A stretch of DNA of 17,827 nt, taken from positions 1-17,827 of the forward strand of contig CAYSCH010000189.1 of assembly GCA_964429355.1 (NCBI GenBank), given 5' to 3'. Shown here one piece after another: positions 1 to 6,732 of this stretch (position 1 is the first letter of the stretch; every line of letters begins with the position of its first letter). The position numbers and the translations under genes are program-made. The notes under the pieces were generated by a model. The model made no database searches. It had not been told where the DNA came from and saw only the letters and a list, made by a program, of their open reading frames with translations. Source of the stretch: JAAYAY01 sp964429355. GTDB taxonomy: Bacteria > Planctomycetota > Planctomycetia > Pirellulales > Thermoguttaceae.

Positions 1-288
1 GTCGGCAGCTACCTCGACGTCGGCAACATTCTCCTCACCGGCTACCCGGAGCACTGGATCAGCATCCTCGGCAAGCGGATCGCGAGGGTCCACGTCAAGG
101 ACTTCAAGAAGTCGATCGGTACCGCCGCAGGCTTTGTCGACATGCTCGAAGGCGACGTCGATTTCGAAGCGGTCAAGGCCGCCCTGGCGGCAATTGGCTA
201 CGACGGCTACGTGACCGCCGAGATGCTCCCCTACCAGCCCGGCCGTCCGGAGAAGACCGCAGCCGCTATGAAGAAGATATTCAAATAG
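1..288 (+). CDS. Sugar phosphate isomerase/epimerase, TIM-barrel family (3' end only)
   Basis: The frame is open from the first base to a TAG at 286-288, giving the last 95 residues of a protein whose start lies outside the window. The fragment carries the usual C-terminal signature of the xylose-isomerase-like TIM-barrel family (AP endonuclease family 2; IolE, IolI and related enzymes). It has 'YLDVGN' near residue 4, 'RVHVKDFK' near residue 29, 'EGDVDFEAVKAAL' near residue 51 and 'GYDGYVTAEM' near residue 67, where a metal-binding Glu is expected. Members isomerise or epimerise keto-sugars, inosose or sugar phosphates in the cytoplasm and often sit beside Gfo/Idh/MocA dehydrogenases, as here: the next gene starts 87 bases downstream on the same strand. 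The substrate cannot be told from this fragment. Confidence 0.85.
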   Translation, partial: VGSYLDVGNILLTGYPEHWISILGKRIARVHVKDFKKSIGTAAGFVDMLEGDVDFEAVKAALAAIGYDGYVTAEMLPYQPGRPEKTAAAMKKIFK

Positions 289-300
289 AATTAGTCAGAG

Positions 301-346
301 TCGCCAGATTTTGGTCCGTATTGACGTCGTGGCCAGACTTTGGCGA
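301..346. repeat. Imperfect inverted repeat between the isomerase and the first oxidoreductase
   Basis: TCGCCAGATTTTGG (301-314) pairs with CCAGACTTTGGCGA (333-346) at 11 of 14 positions, around an 18-base loop. It lies in the 87-base spacer just before the ribosome binding site of the next gene. There is no T-tract, so it is not a standard intrinsic terminator. From memory, similar 'CCAGA-TCTGGCGAGT' strings recur in planctomycete intergenic DNA, but that was not checked here. Confidence 0.5.
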
Positions 347-362
347 GTTCGGCTACCATCCC

Positions 363-367
363 AGGAG
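363..367 (+). promoter_or_regulatory. Shine-Dalgarno AGGAG that sets the oxidoreductase start
   Basis: AGGAG lies eight bases before the ATG at 376. The same frame has an earlier ATG at 340, but nothing purine-rich precedes that one, and its 12 extra residues do not fit a family that begins almost directly with the Rossmann strand. The start is therefore set at 376. Confidence 0.7.
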
Positions 368-375
368 ATAGAAAG

Positions 376-1392
376 ATGATCCGAACGGGCATCGTCGGCC
401 TCGGCTTCATGGGCAAGATGCACTTCCGCTGCTACCAGGCCCTCAAGGACGTGCAGGTTGTCGCAATTTGCGATACGGACAACGCCAAGTTTCAGAACAC
501 GGCCGGCACGGCCGGCAACATTGCCGGTGCGGAGGCCCCATTGGATTTCACCGGAATCGGCCTCTACGAGGACTTCGACAAGATGCTCGCCGAGGCGAAT
601 CTCGACGCTCTGTCGGTCACGCTGCCCACCTACCTCCACAAGGAGTTCACCCTCAAGGCCCTGGCCACCGGCGTGAACGTGCTCTGCGAGAAGCCCATGG
701 CCCTCACCGTCGACGACGGCCGCTCAATGCAGGCCGCCGCCGAGCGCAGCGGCCGGCTCCTCCAGATCGGCCACTGTATCCGCTTCTGGCCCGAGTATGC
801 CAAGGCTAAGGAACTCATCGACTCCGGCGGATACGGCAAGGTGCGGGCAGCAACCTTCCAGCGGCTCAGCCTCACCCCCACCTGGTCCTGGGCGGGCTGG
901 CTCATGGATCCCGCCAAGAGCGGCTCTGCGGCTCTCGATCTCCATATCCACGATTCCGATTTCGTCCAGTACGCCTTCGGCATGCCCAAGGCCGTCTTCA
1001 GCCGCACTTCGAGCGGCCCCTCGGGCGAGGCCGACCACATCGTCACCCAGTACATCTACGACGGCGATTGTGTCGTCACCGCCGAGGGGGGCTGGTCCAT
1101 GTCGCCCACGTTCGGCTTCGAGATGAGCTTCAACATCGTCCTCGAAAAAGCCACAATTACCTACGACTGCACCCGGAAACCGGCCTTCAAGGTCTGCCCG
1201 GTGGAAGGTGAGGCCGTCACCCCCGAGATCGCCTCCGGCGACGGCTACTCCAACGAGATCGCCCACTTCGTCCAGGCCGTCAGCGGCCAGTCCGTGCCGA
1301 CGATCATCACCCCTGAGCAATCCGTCGATTCCGTCCGCCTCGTCCTCGCCGAAAAGCAATCCGCCGCGTCGGGAAAGGTTGTTTCGCTCTAA
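376..1392 (+). CDS. Gfo/Idh/MocA family NAD(P)-dependent oxidoreductase (first)
   Basis: This 338-residue protein has the normal length and two-domain layout of the Gfo/Idh/MocA family. The N-terminal Rossmann fold carries the dinucleotide-binding loop GLGFMG (G8, G10, G13). The family motif CEKPMA places the active-site lysine at K106. The second, alpha/beta domain carries D188-x3-H192 in 'LDLHIHDSD', matching the Asp/His pair of inositol dehydrogenases. Members oxidise or reduce sugars, inositols or their acids in the cytoplasm using NAD(H) or NADP(H). The start at ATG 376 is supported by AGGAG at 363-367. It follows the isomerase/epimerase on the same strand, so the two may act in one catabolic pathway, although the inverted repeat between them could loosen co-transcription. 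The substrate is unknown. Confidence 0.93.
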   Translation: MIRTGIVGLGFMGKMHFRCYQALKDVQVVAICDTDNAKFQNTAGTAGNIAGAEAPLDFTGIGLYEDFDKMLAEANLDALSVTLPTYLHKEFTLKALATGVNVLCEKPMALTVDDGRSMQAAAERSGRLLQIGHCIRFWPEYAKAKELIDSGGYGKVRAATFQRLSLTPTWSWAGWLMDPAKSGSAALDLHIHDSDFVQYAFGMPKAVFSRTSSGPSGEADHIVTQYIYDGDCVVTAEGGWSMSPTFGFEMSFNIVLEKATITYDCTRKPAFKVCPVEGEAVTPEIASGDGYSNEIAHFVQAVSGQSVPTIITPEQSVDSVRLVLAEKQSAASGKVVSL

Positions 1393-1399
1393 GAACCTA

Positions 1400-1463
1400 T
1401 CCCAAAACCGTAGAAAAGGTCTCCCACGGGCGGAAAACGATAGGATCGGAAATAGTTTTGGGA
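1400..1463. repeat. Short element bounded by TCCCAAAAC / GTTTTGGGA inverted repeats
   Basis: A perfect 9-base inverted repeat, TCCCAAAAC (1400-1408) and GTTTTGGGA (1455-1463), encloses 46 bases and begins seven bases after the stop of the oxidoreductase gene. CCTATC (1396-1401) can also pair with GATAGG (1439-1444), giving alternative folds. The AACCTATCCCAAAAC string resembles the end of an insertion sequence, so this could be a miniature or decayed element. No transposase gene is present. A role as a transcript 3' end hairpin is also possible. Confidence 0.45.
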
Positions 1464-1511
1464 CCGGCTCTGAATGACCTTGCACGATTGCCCGAGGAAT
1501 GCAGTCTGTCG

Positions 1512-1669
1512 TGTGCCACTGTTTGGAGTTGAATGGATTGTCCAATCGGAGTGAATTTCCCACAACTCCAAGCAGTGCCGTGCTAACGGCGAAGCGGCGG
1601 TCTCACTGCTTGTGATTGTGGATGCTCCTGCGATAATGGACAATCTGTGCAATCACAAGCAGTGCCACA
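1512..1669. repeat. Nested palindromic element (four related arms)
   Basis: Four related 15-base arms alternate in orientation: 1517-1531, 1563-1577, 1604-1618 and 1650-1664. The last two are perfect reverse complements (CACTGCTTGTGATTG / CAATCACAAGCAGTG). The first two differ by one base (CACTGTTTGGAGTTG / CAACTCCAAGCAGTG). The outer flanks also pair: 1512-1543 matches the reverse complement of 1638-1669 at 24 of 32 positions, including GATTGTCC / GGACAATC. The whole can fold as two adjacent hairpins or one long stem. No credible coding frame crosses it. It resembles BIME or MITE-like dispersed elements rather than a terminator, because no T-tract follows. Confidence 0.65.
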
Positions 1670-1717
1670 TCACAACCTTGCTTCCGGGAATCGTGCACGA
1701 CTATTTAGCCCACGGAA

Positions 1718-1780
1718 GGTCGCACCTGCCGGGTGCGACCGGTGATCGATAGGCCCAGCGACACCCGGCAGGTGTCACCC
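1718..1780 (+). repeat. Paired hairpins with complementary loops, copy A, upstream of the second oxidoreductase
   Basis: Hairpin 1 (1718-1740) has a perfect 9-base stem, GGTCGCACC / GGTGCGACC, around TGCCG. Hairpin 2 (1760-1776) has a 6-base stem, GACACC / GGTGTC, around CGGCA. The loops are exact reverse complements. The central segments CACCTGCCGGGTG (1723-1735) and CACCCGGCAGGTG (1762-1774) are too, so the pair could form a kissing complex or one long stem. The element ends only five bases before the GGGAG ribosome binding site (1785-1789), and CCC (1778-1780) could pair with its GGG. Related copies lie at 8628-8648 and 16772-16847. Confidence 0.7.
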
Positions 1781-1796
1781 ATTTGGGAGTCACACA

Positions 1797-2807
1797 ATGC
1801 CAAAACAAACCACCACCGTCCGCTGGGGAGTCATCGGCCTCGGCTGGTTCGGCGAGATCCATGCCGACACGCTGGCCGACATGCCGGGAATCGAACTGAC
1901 CGCCTTCTCCACCCGTCGCTCCGACCGGCTCCGTGAGCTGGCCGACAAGTACCACGTCGCCGGCCGCTACACCAGCTACGAGGATCTTCTGGCCGACCCC
2001 GCCGTCGACGCCGTCAGCATCACCACCCACATCAACGACCACCGCGACATCGCCGTGGCCGCCCTGCGGGCCGGCAAGCACGTACTCCTCGAAAAACCGA
2101 TGGCCCCCACCGTGGACGATTGTGAGCAGATCCTCCAGGCGGCCCGTCAGAGCAAGGGCCTCTTCATGGTCGGCCATATCTGCCGCTTCGACCCACGGGC
2201 GGCCCTGGCCAAGCAGGCCATCGACGAAGGTCGTTTGGGACGTATCATCTCCATGCACGCCCGTCGCAACCTCTCCAAGGCCATCGGCGAGGCGAACCTC
2301 GACAAGATCTCCGCCCTCATGGGCGACGGCATCCACGACGCCGACCTCATGCTCTGGTTCACTGGCGCCGCCCCCGTGAGTGTCTATGCCCAGGAGGTCC
2401 ACCCCGGCCCGTGCAAGTATCCCGACTGCGCGTGGGCCATGATGCGGCTAGACAACGACGCGGTTGGCGTCGTCGAGTCGATCTGGCACCTCCCCAACAC
2501 CACCCCCTATGCGATCGATGCCCGTATGGAGATCATCGGCACGGAGGGGGCCCTTTATGTGAACTGCGGCCAGGCCGGGCTTGAAATCCACGCATCCAGC
2601 GGCCTCAGCACGCCCGACACCATGTACTGGCCCACCGTCTTCGGCGAGCGTTTTGGGATCCTCCGCGCCGAACTCCAGTACTTCGCCAACTGCATCGTCC
2701 GTGGCGAGACTCCCGACCGTATCACCCCCAAAGAATCCCGTGACGTGGTCGCCCTCATCGCCGCCGCAGGCGAATCCTCCCGCACCGGCCAGGTCGTGCG
2801 CTGGTAA
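1797..2807 (+). CDS. Gfo/Idh/MocA family NAD(P)-dependent oxidoreductase (second)
   Basis: This 336-residue protein begins at an ATG with GGGAG (1785-1789) seven bases upstream. The Rossmann loop is GLGWFG (G14, G16, G19), and LEKPMA gives the active-site lysine K100. The second domain has 'MGDGIHDADL' with H180. In this copy the residue four before the histidine, where many family members have Asp, is Gly, and the Asp is one place later (D177). The enzyme is therefore not a recent duplicate of the gene at 376 and probably has another substrate. Members catalyse NAD(P)-linked oxidation or reduction of sugars and cyclitols in the cytoplasm. It lies downstream of the first oxidoreductase but is separated from it by about 400 bases of palindromic repeats, so it may have its own control region. 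Confidence 0.93.
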   Translation: MPKQTTTVRWGVIGLGWFGEIHADTLADMPGIELTAFSTRRSDRLRELADKYHVAGRYTSYEDLLADPAVDAVSITTHINDHRDIAVAALRAGKHVLLEKPMAPTVDDCEQILQAARQSKGLFMVGHICRFDPRAALAKQAIDEGRLGRIISMHARRNLSKAIGEANLDKISALMGDGIHDADLMLWFTGAAPVSVYAQEVHPGPCKYPDCAWAMMRLDNDAVGVVESIWHLPNTTPYAIDARMEIIGTEGALYVNCGQAGLEIHASSGLSTPDTMYWPTVFGERFGILRAELQYFANCIVRGETPDRITPKESRDVVALIAAAGESSRTGQVVRW

Positions 2808-2884
2808 GCAGTCTTCGCCTCACAACGATTCGTTGCTCGTGCGTTCTGAAGTTGTGCTCCTGGTACGACAGACTCGGTTTTCAG

Positions 2885-3021
2885 TCACCCCGAATGGGTA
2901 ATAGCACATCAGCCCAGGACAACGCCCTGGGTGGGAATTGCATACGGCCTCTCCGCCCTGTGAGGGCTCAACAATCTGGTCCTGCCAGGCGAATGTGCCG
3001 GCCCTTCGGAGCCACGACAAT
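2885..3021. repeat. Stem-loop-rich dispersed repeat region
   Basis: Short stem-loops follow each other: CCCAGG/CCTGGG (2913-2918 with 2926-2931), GCCCT/AGGGC (2955-2959 with 2963-2967), CTGG/CCAG (near 2976-2988) and a weak GGC/GCC near 3000-3014. Translated on the minus strand, the stretch gives 'HPGRCPGLMCYYPFGV'. From memory, this type of peptide appears repeatedly as a spurious ORF where this repeat family occurs in planctomycetes and some other phyla. The open frames here are therefore treated as non-coding. It fills most of the 309-base gap before the gene at 3117. Confidence 0.5.
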
Positions 3022-3104
3022 AGCGCCGCCTCGAAACTCAGGTGCTGGGCTGCGTCAACGCAACCTGCAGGCAATACAGGGACCAGTCGAACAGCGCGTT
3101 CGCC

Positions 3105-3110
3105 AGGAGG
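3105..3110 (+). promoter_or_regulatory. Consensus Shine-Dalgarno AGGAGG
   Basis: A full AGGAGG lies six bases before the ATG at 3117. It decides the start against an in-frame ATG at 3042, whose extra residues would bury the signal peptide. Confidence 0.75.
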
Positions 3111-3116
3111 AATACA

Positions 3117-3626
3117 ATGAATGCACGAATGACTGCACTCCTATTCCTTTCCATCATCGCATGCTCGGCGGCGGGGCGCGCAGAGACGATGCAAGTTCAT
3201 GTCAGGATCCGCCAGAAAGGGAACGAAGAGAAAACCGTTACCCGGGAAAACCTGATCAGGATCAAGCACTTCATTCTGAAGAATGGTCAGCGCGAGACAT
3301 ACTGCAACATGTACAATGACAACCCGGCTCACCGTACCAAGGAATTCCGCTTCTACCTGAATCCCGATTCTGGACAGCAGAACATCAACTGCGATCCTGA
3401 GAAATCTGATTTCAACAGTCTTACGATCCGCTCGGCTGCTGGCGGAAAGAACCAGTACCGAACGGTTGAGTTTCTTGACCGACATTTCATTGACATCACG
3501 GCGAATTGGCCTACGGATGATTTGACCGTGAGCCAAGTCCGTCAGTTGGTTGAAGAGGCGATTCGGGAGATCCTTATGGAAGTCGACCAGAAGAACCCGA
3601 AGCAGCCCTCGCAGGCAACTCCCTGA
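3117..3626 (+). CDS. Exported small protein of unknown function
   Basis: This 169-residue protein starts at an ATG behind a consensus AGGAGG. Residues 1-22 form a signal peptide: basic N-end, hydrophobic 'TALLFLSIIAC', then 'SAAGRA'. Either signal peptidase I cuts after GRA, or 'IIAC' (C16) acts as a lipobox and makes it a lipoprotein. The mature part is polar and charged, with 'MQVHVRIRQKGNEEKTV', two further cysteines near residues 64 and 85, and a C-terminal amphipathic stretch, 'QVRQLVEEAIREILMEVD', that looks helical. I recognise no family or catalytic motif. A secreted or envelope location is inferred from the signal peptide only. It stands alone between a repeat-rich spacer and a convergent minus-strand gene. 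Confidence 0.75.
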   Translation: MNARMTALLFLSIIACSAAGRAETMQVHVRIRQKGNEEKTVTRENLIRIKHFILKNGQRETYCNMYNDNPAHRTKEFRFYLNPDSGQQNINCDPEKSDFNSLTIRSAAGGKNQYRTVEFLDRHFIDITANWPTDDLTVSQVRQLVEEAIREILMEVDQKNPKQPSQATP

Positions 3627-3719
3627 AGCTCGCGGCTGGTGGCTCTGGTAAAAAGAAGTGAATGTGCTGCGCGCCGAATCGTCAGAAACCGGCTCTGCGA
3701 GGACGGCAGGGCGCCGGTT

Positions 3720-4955
3720 TCAGGTGCTCAAGTCGGTGTCGTCCCACGGCGTGCCTGTGGAGAGGCACCACGTCAGCGCGTGCCGTCGCTCGTGCACGAC
3801 TCCGCCGTGCATCACCGGATGAAAGCCCTCCGGGACGGTGTCGTCACCCGCCTGGGCATTCCGTACGGCGTTATGGGCACAGTAGAACCGATCTTCCATC
3901 GCGCCCGCTTCAGCGGCCGATCGAAGCCGTGATTTCTGTACCAGTCCGTCGACCGTCCCGTCCAACCCGTTCAAGAACTCGAACAAGATCCTATGGGTGA
4001 TCGCGCCATCGATTTGCGACGCTTCGATCGTCGGCTCCGGATCGAAACCCAGCACCCAGGCCAGGGGCCACATGTTCTCCAGCCGCCATCCGATCGAGCC
4101 ACCGAGTTCGTCCCTCGCTCTGTCACGAGATAACGACACCTGTTCCGCCTCGTCCTTCGTCAGCCACTTGCCAAGCTTGTTGGTCTTGATGAACTTCTGC
4201 AGGGCCTTGGTCGGGATCATGTTCTCCGGGGCCGACACCCACATGAACAGGGCCCCGAGAGCCATCAGCCTCCCGGCCACCTCGCGCGCCGGCCGAACCT
4301 GACGCGTCATGTCCGGTAAGGGCAGCCAATCCGCCGGGCGAAAGCCCCGGCTCTTGAGAAACGCCATCGCCCGCAACCGAACCGCCTCCGCCTCCGATCC
4401 TCCACCCTTCGCCGACAACGCCTGATCCGGTTTCGGCTCGATCTTCCTCACCTCATCAACCAGGCCCGGCGGAAATACCACACAATCGTCTGTCTCGGGA
4501 TTCAATAGCAGGCCACACCCCGCAGGCAGCGGCTTCACAAGGTCAACCCCCTCGACGACAAACCCCGGAATGGACCCATCGCCGTCGAACAAGTCCGGCA
4601 TGGCGGCCGCAAACTGTTGCGCATGCGCCATCGACTCGAAAGCAACTACCACCGGAAAGTCGTCAATCTCAGCCATCATCGGCACTACCGCATCGCTGCC
4701 CGCTTCAGGCTCCACCCGGATCAGAGTGAATTGCAGTCCATGGATGAACCTCGCGACCTCGCGAGCATCCTGCTTTTCAACCGCCTCCTCCAGACTCAGG
4801 CATGAATCTGCCTCCGGCTCCTCCACGTACCGTGGCGGCGCCTCGGGAATCAACAACACCTTCCCGCAAGCCGGACACTTCACCCGCTTGCCGAAAAGCA
4901 TCTCCTTCGCCTTCAACTTCTTCTGACAGCCAGGACAAGGAACGATGAGTTGCAT
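3720..4955 (-). CDS. Zinc-ribbon / SseB-like / DUF4272 protein
   Basis: This 411-residue protein has three recognisable parts. Residues 5-35 are a zinc ribbon with two CxxC knuckles (C7, C10, C27, C30), 'CPGCQKKL...CPACGKVLLIP'. Residues about 90-172 resemble the SseB N-terminal fold, with 'FPVVVAFES' and 'GCGLLLNPETDDCVVFPPG'. Residues about 190-408 match DUF4272, with 'SAPENMIP', 'LENMWPLAWVLGFD' and the typical end 'HERRHALTWCLSTGTPWDD'. The function of DUF4272 is unknown. SseB is known from type III secretion and rhodanese-enhancing contexts, but this domain also occurs in other settings. The frame stays open upstream to 5465, but the zinc ribbon is expected at the N-terminus, so ATG 4955 is chosen. 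No strong ribosome binding site precedes it, and an ACAGG-A-CCTGT palindrome (4957-4967) lies directly upstream. It is transcribed alone and is probably cytoplasmic. Confidence 0.82.
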   Translation of the reverse strand: MQLIVPCPGCQKKLKAKEMLFGKRVKCPACGKVLLIPEAPPRYVEEPEADSCLSLEEAVEKQDAREVARFIHGLQFTLIRVEPEAGSDAVVPMMAEIDDFPVVVAFESMAHAQQFAAAMPDLFDGDGSIPGFVVEGVDLVKPLPAGCGLLLNPETDDCVVFPPGLVDEVRKIEPKPDQALSAKGGGSEAEAVRLRAMAFLKSRGFRPADWLPLPDMTRQVRPAREVAGRLMALGALFMWVSAPENMIPTKALQKFIKTNKLGKWLTKDEAEQVSLSRDRARDELGGSIGWRLENMWPLAWVLGFDPEPTIEASQIDGAITHRILFEFLNGLDGTVDGLVQKSRLRSAAEAGAMEDRFYCAHNAVRNAQAGDDTVPEGFHPVMHGGVVHERRHALTWCLSTGTPWDDTDLST

Positions 4956-5625
4956 GACAGGACCTGTTCCCAGTTTACGGCGGCAAGTGATCCGGAGCGG
5001 CGTGCCCAGAATCGCGCTGGGGCGAGCGGCCCGCAACGCCCGTTGCCGCGAGTCATCGTCATTGTAATTCTCACGAATGTTGCGAATCAACTCGGCCGCG
5101 GAATCGAAGCACCCGAAAAGGACCTGCAAAATAACCCGGAACCGCTGTATCGACTGCCTTTCGTTCACATCGGTGCCGGCAATCCAGTGTGACAGACACC
5201 GACTCACTCGTTGCCGTGGACAACGACATGGCAGACGGCAAGGTCCAATGCAGAACGGAGACGCGGAGATACGGAGAAGACAATCCAGATTCTGTCTTGC
5301 TGTCCCGCGAAACTCGCCCCTATCACACGCATCCTGCCCCCGGGCGAACCGGTCAGTCCTTGTCTTCGCCAGTGGTCTTCCCGCCCCTCCCGCGTAAAAT
5401 GTTGCCATACGGCAGCGGCACACGGAGTCTGGAAGTAGCCCTGACGAAGTGTCGGAGTCTCTCACCGCCAGCGAGGTACACGATCACCCATTCCGCCAGC
5501 GGCTCCAAGAGCGGCCGGTAGAAATGACGAAAACGCCCTGTTTTCCAGGAGACGCCATTCATATCTTCCGGCTGCTCTAACTAAAACACCCTCGGGAACA
5601 GGCCTTTTTCACAAGGGGCTCTTCC
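4956..5625. other. Long spacer between divergent genes
   Basis: These 670 bases separate the minus-strand DUF4272 gene from the plus-strand thioredoxin-like gene, so both promoters should lie here. I find no convincing gene. Several open frames cross it but lack a ribosome binding site, domain motifs or clear codon bias. A small GTGT-GACAG-ACAC hairpin lies near 5188-5200, and a purine-rich 'CGGAGACGCGGAGATACGGAG' type stretch lies near 5255-5276. A weak candidate small gene at 5353-5562 is listed separately. Confidence 0.5.
5353..5562 (-). CDS. Possible small basic protein, unrecognised
   Basis: A 69-codon frame on the minus strand starts with an ATG that has GGAAG about three bases upstream. 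The product is basic and rich in Arg and Leu ('FRHFYRPLLEPLAEWVIVYL'), with a short hydrophobic stretch near residues 22-31. Third-position GC is only moderately biased compared with the neighbouring genes. No family is recognised. It could equally be a chance frame in GC-rich spacer DNA. Confidence 0.22.
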   Translation of the reverse strand: MNGVSWKTGRFRHFYRPLLEPLAEWVIVYLAGGERLRHFVRATSRLRVPLPYGNILRGRGGKTTGEDKD

Positions 5626-6732
5626 ATGCCATTGTCGACCGCCTGTCGTACGGCCCTCCTGGGCGCCGCCCTCCTCGGCAGCCCGGTTCTGGCCCAACAA
5701 AACCCCCATGGCCAGTTGCCGATCGCCACGGCAGCCGAGCCCTACGTCTTCCTCATTCGCGATCCCCTCGTCCTGGCCGATCTCCGCGTGACCCCGAAAC
5801 AACGCGACGCGATCCAGGCTCTGAACGACAATTTGGATCCGGCCCTCTGGTCGGTGCAGAACAAGGGAAAGGAGGCCCTGGCCAGCCACATGCATCAGGC
5901 CGCCGCTACCGCCAGAGAGCGCTTGGCATCGATCCTGAACCGCGAGCAGCAGCGCCGGCTGGCACAGATCGAATTGTGGACCGCCGGCCCCCGGGCCTTT
6001 CTGGCCGACGACCTGCCGACCCGCCTTAAACTCTCCGACGCTCAGCGTCAAACGATCCGCGATCGTGTCAACCAGACGCAGCAGACGGTTCTGGATCTCA
6101 ACCAACAGGTCCAGGAAGGCGGCGACATCCAGGCGGCCGAAAACAAGGCCGCCCGGTTGCAGGCCGATCTCCAGCGTGAAATCCTCGCCAAACTGTCCGA
6201 TCGGCAGAAGCAAGAGTGGATGGATCTCCTCGGACGCCGCATTGATCTGGCGGCGCTGGGCCACGTCACGTTCGCGGCCCCCCACCTCACCGACGAGCCC
6301 GACTGGATCAATTCCCCGCCCCTTTCCTCTGCCGAGTTGCGAGGCAAGGTCGTGGCCCTCCACTTCTACGCCTTCGGCTGCATCAACTGCAAACGCAACT
6401 TTCCCTGGTACAAGGATTGGCACCAGTCATTCCACGATCGCGGGCTGGTCGTGCTCGGCATCCAGACCCCCGAGACGGAGTCCGAACGGGTCGTCGAAAA
6501 GGTCCGCAGCGCCGCCCAGGAAAACGGTCTGGAGTACCCGATCGTCGTCGATCTCCAGAAACGCAACTGGAACGCCTGGGGCAACTCCATCTGGCCCGCC
6601 ACCTACCTGATCGACAAGCACGGGCGCGTCCGCTACTGGTGGTACGGCGAACTCGACTGGCAAGGCGCCGGCGGCCAGAACCTCCTCCGGGCGCGAATCG
6701 AAGAACTCCTGGCAGAATCGACGGGCGGGTGA
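5626..6732 (+). CDS. Exported thioredoxin-like (redoxin) protein with LTXXQ-type helical region
   Basis: This 368-residue protein starts at an ATG with AAGGGG about seven bases upstream. Residues 1-23 are a signal peptide ending 'SPVLA'. Residues about 50-205 form a helical region with repeats such as 'LRVTPKQRDAIQALND', 'LNREQQRRLAQIEL' and 'LKLSDAQRQTI', resembling the LTXXQ/Spy-like helices common in planctomycete exported proteins. Residues about 230-365 are a thioredoxin fold of the TlpA/DipZ type, with redox motif C252-I-N-C255 in 'FYAFGCINCKRNFP' and the cis-proline region 'IWPATYLID'. It probably carries out thiol-disulfide exchange or peroxide reduction outside the cytoplasm. The helical part could be a sensor or binding module. 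It is transcribed alone and converges on the VapC gene. No partner membrane reductase is visible. Confidence 0.85.
   Translation: MPLSTACRTALLGAALLGSPVLAQQNPHGQLPIATAAEPYVFLIRDPLVLADLRVTPKQRDAIQALNDNLDPALWSVQNKGKEALASHMHQAAATARERLASILNREQQRRLAQIELWTAGPRAFLADDLPTRLKLSDAQRQTIRDRVNQTQQTVLDLNQQVQEGGDIQAAENKAARLQADLQREILAKLSDRQKQEWMDLLGRRIDLAALGHVTFAAPHLTDEPDWINSPPLSSAELRGKVVALHFYAFGCINCKRNFPWYKDWHQSFHDRGLVVLGIQTPETESERVVEKVRSAAQENGLEYPIVVDLQKRNWNAWGNSIWPATYLIDKHGRVRYWWYGELDWQGAGGQNLLRARIEELLAESTGG

Noticed and set aside
1512..1669. CRISPR array
   Set aside because: The repeated arms alternate in orientation and the spacings are irregular (31, 26 and 31 bases). There are no direct repeats with unique spacers and no cas genes.
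2820..3074. An 84-codon minus-strand frame containing 'HPGRCPGL'
   Set aside because: It coincides with a stem-loop repeat region, and its peptide is of the type produced by that repeat rather than by a gene.
4956..5465. N-terminal extension of the DUF4272 protein by 170 codons
   Set aside because: The frame is open, but the zinc ribbon normally begins the protein and the upstream translation shows no domain or codon bias.
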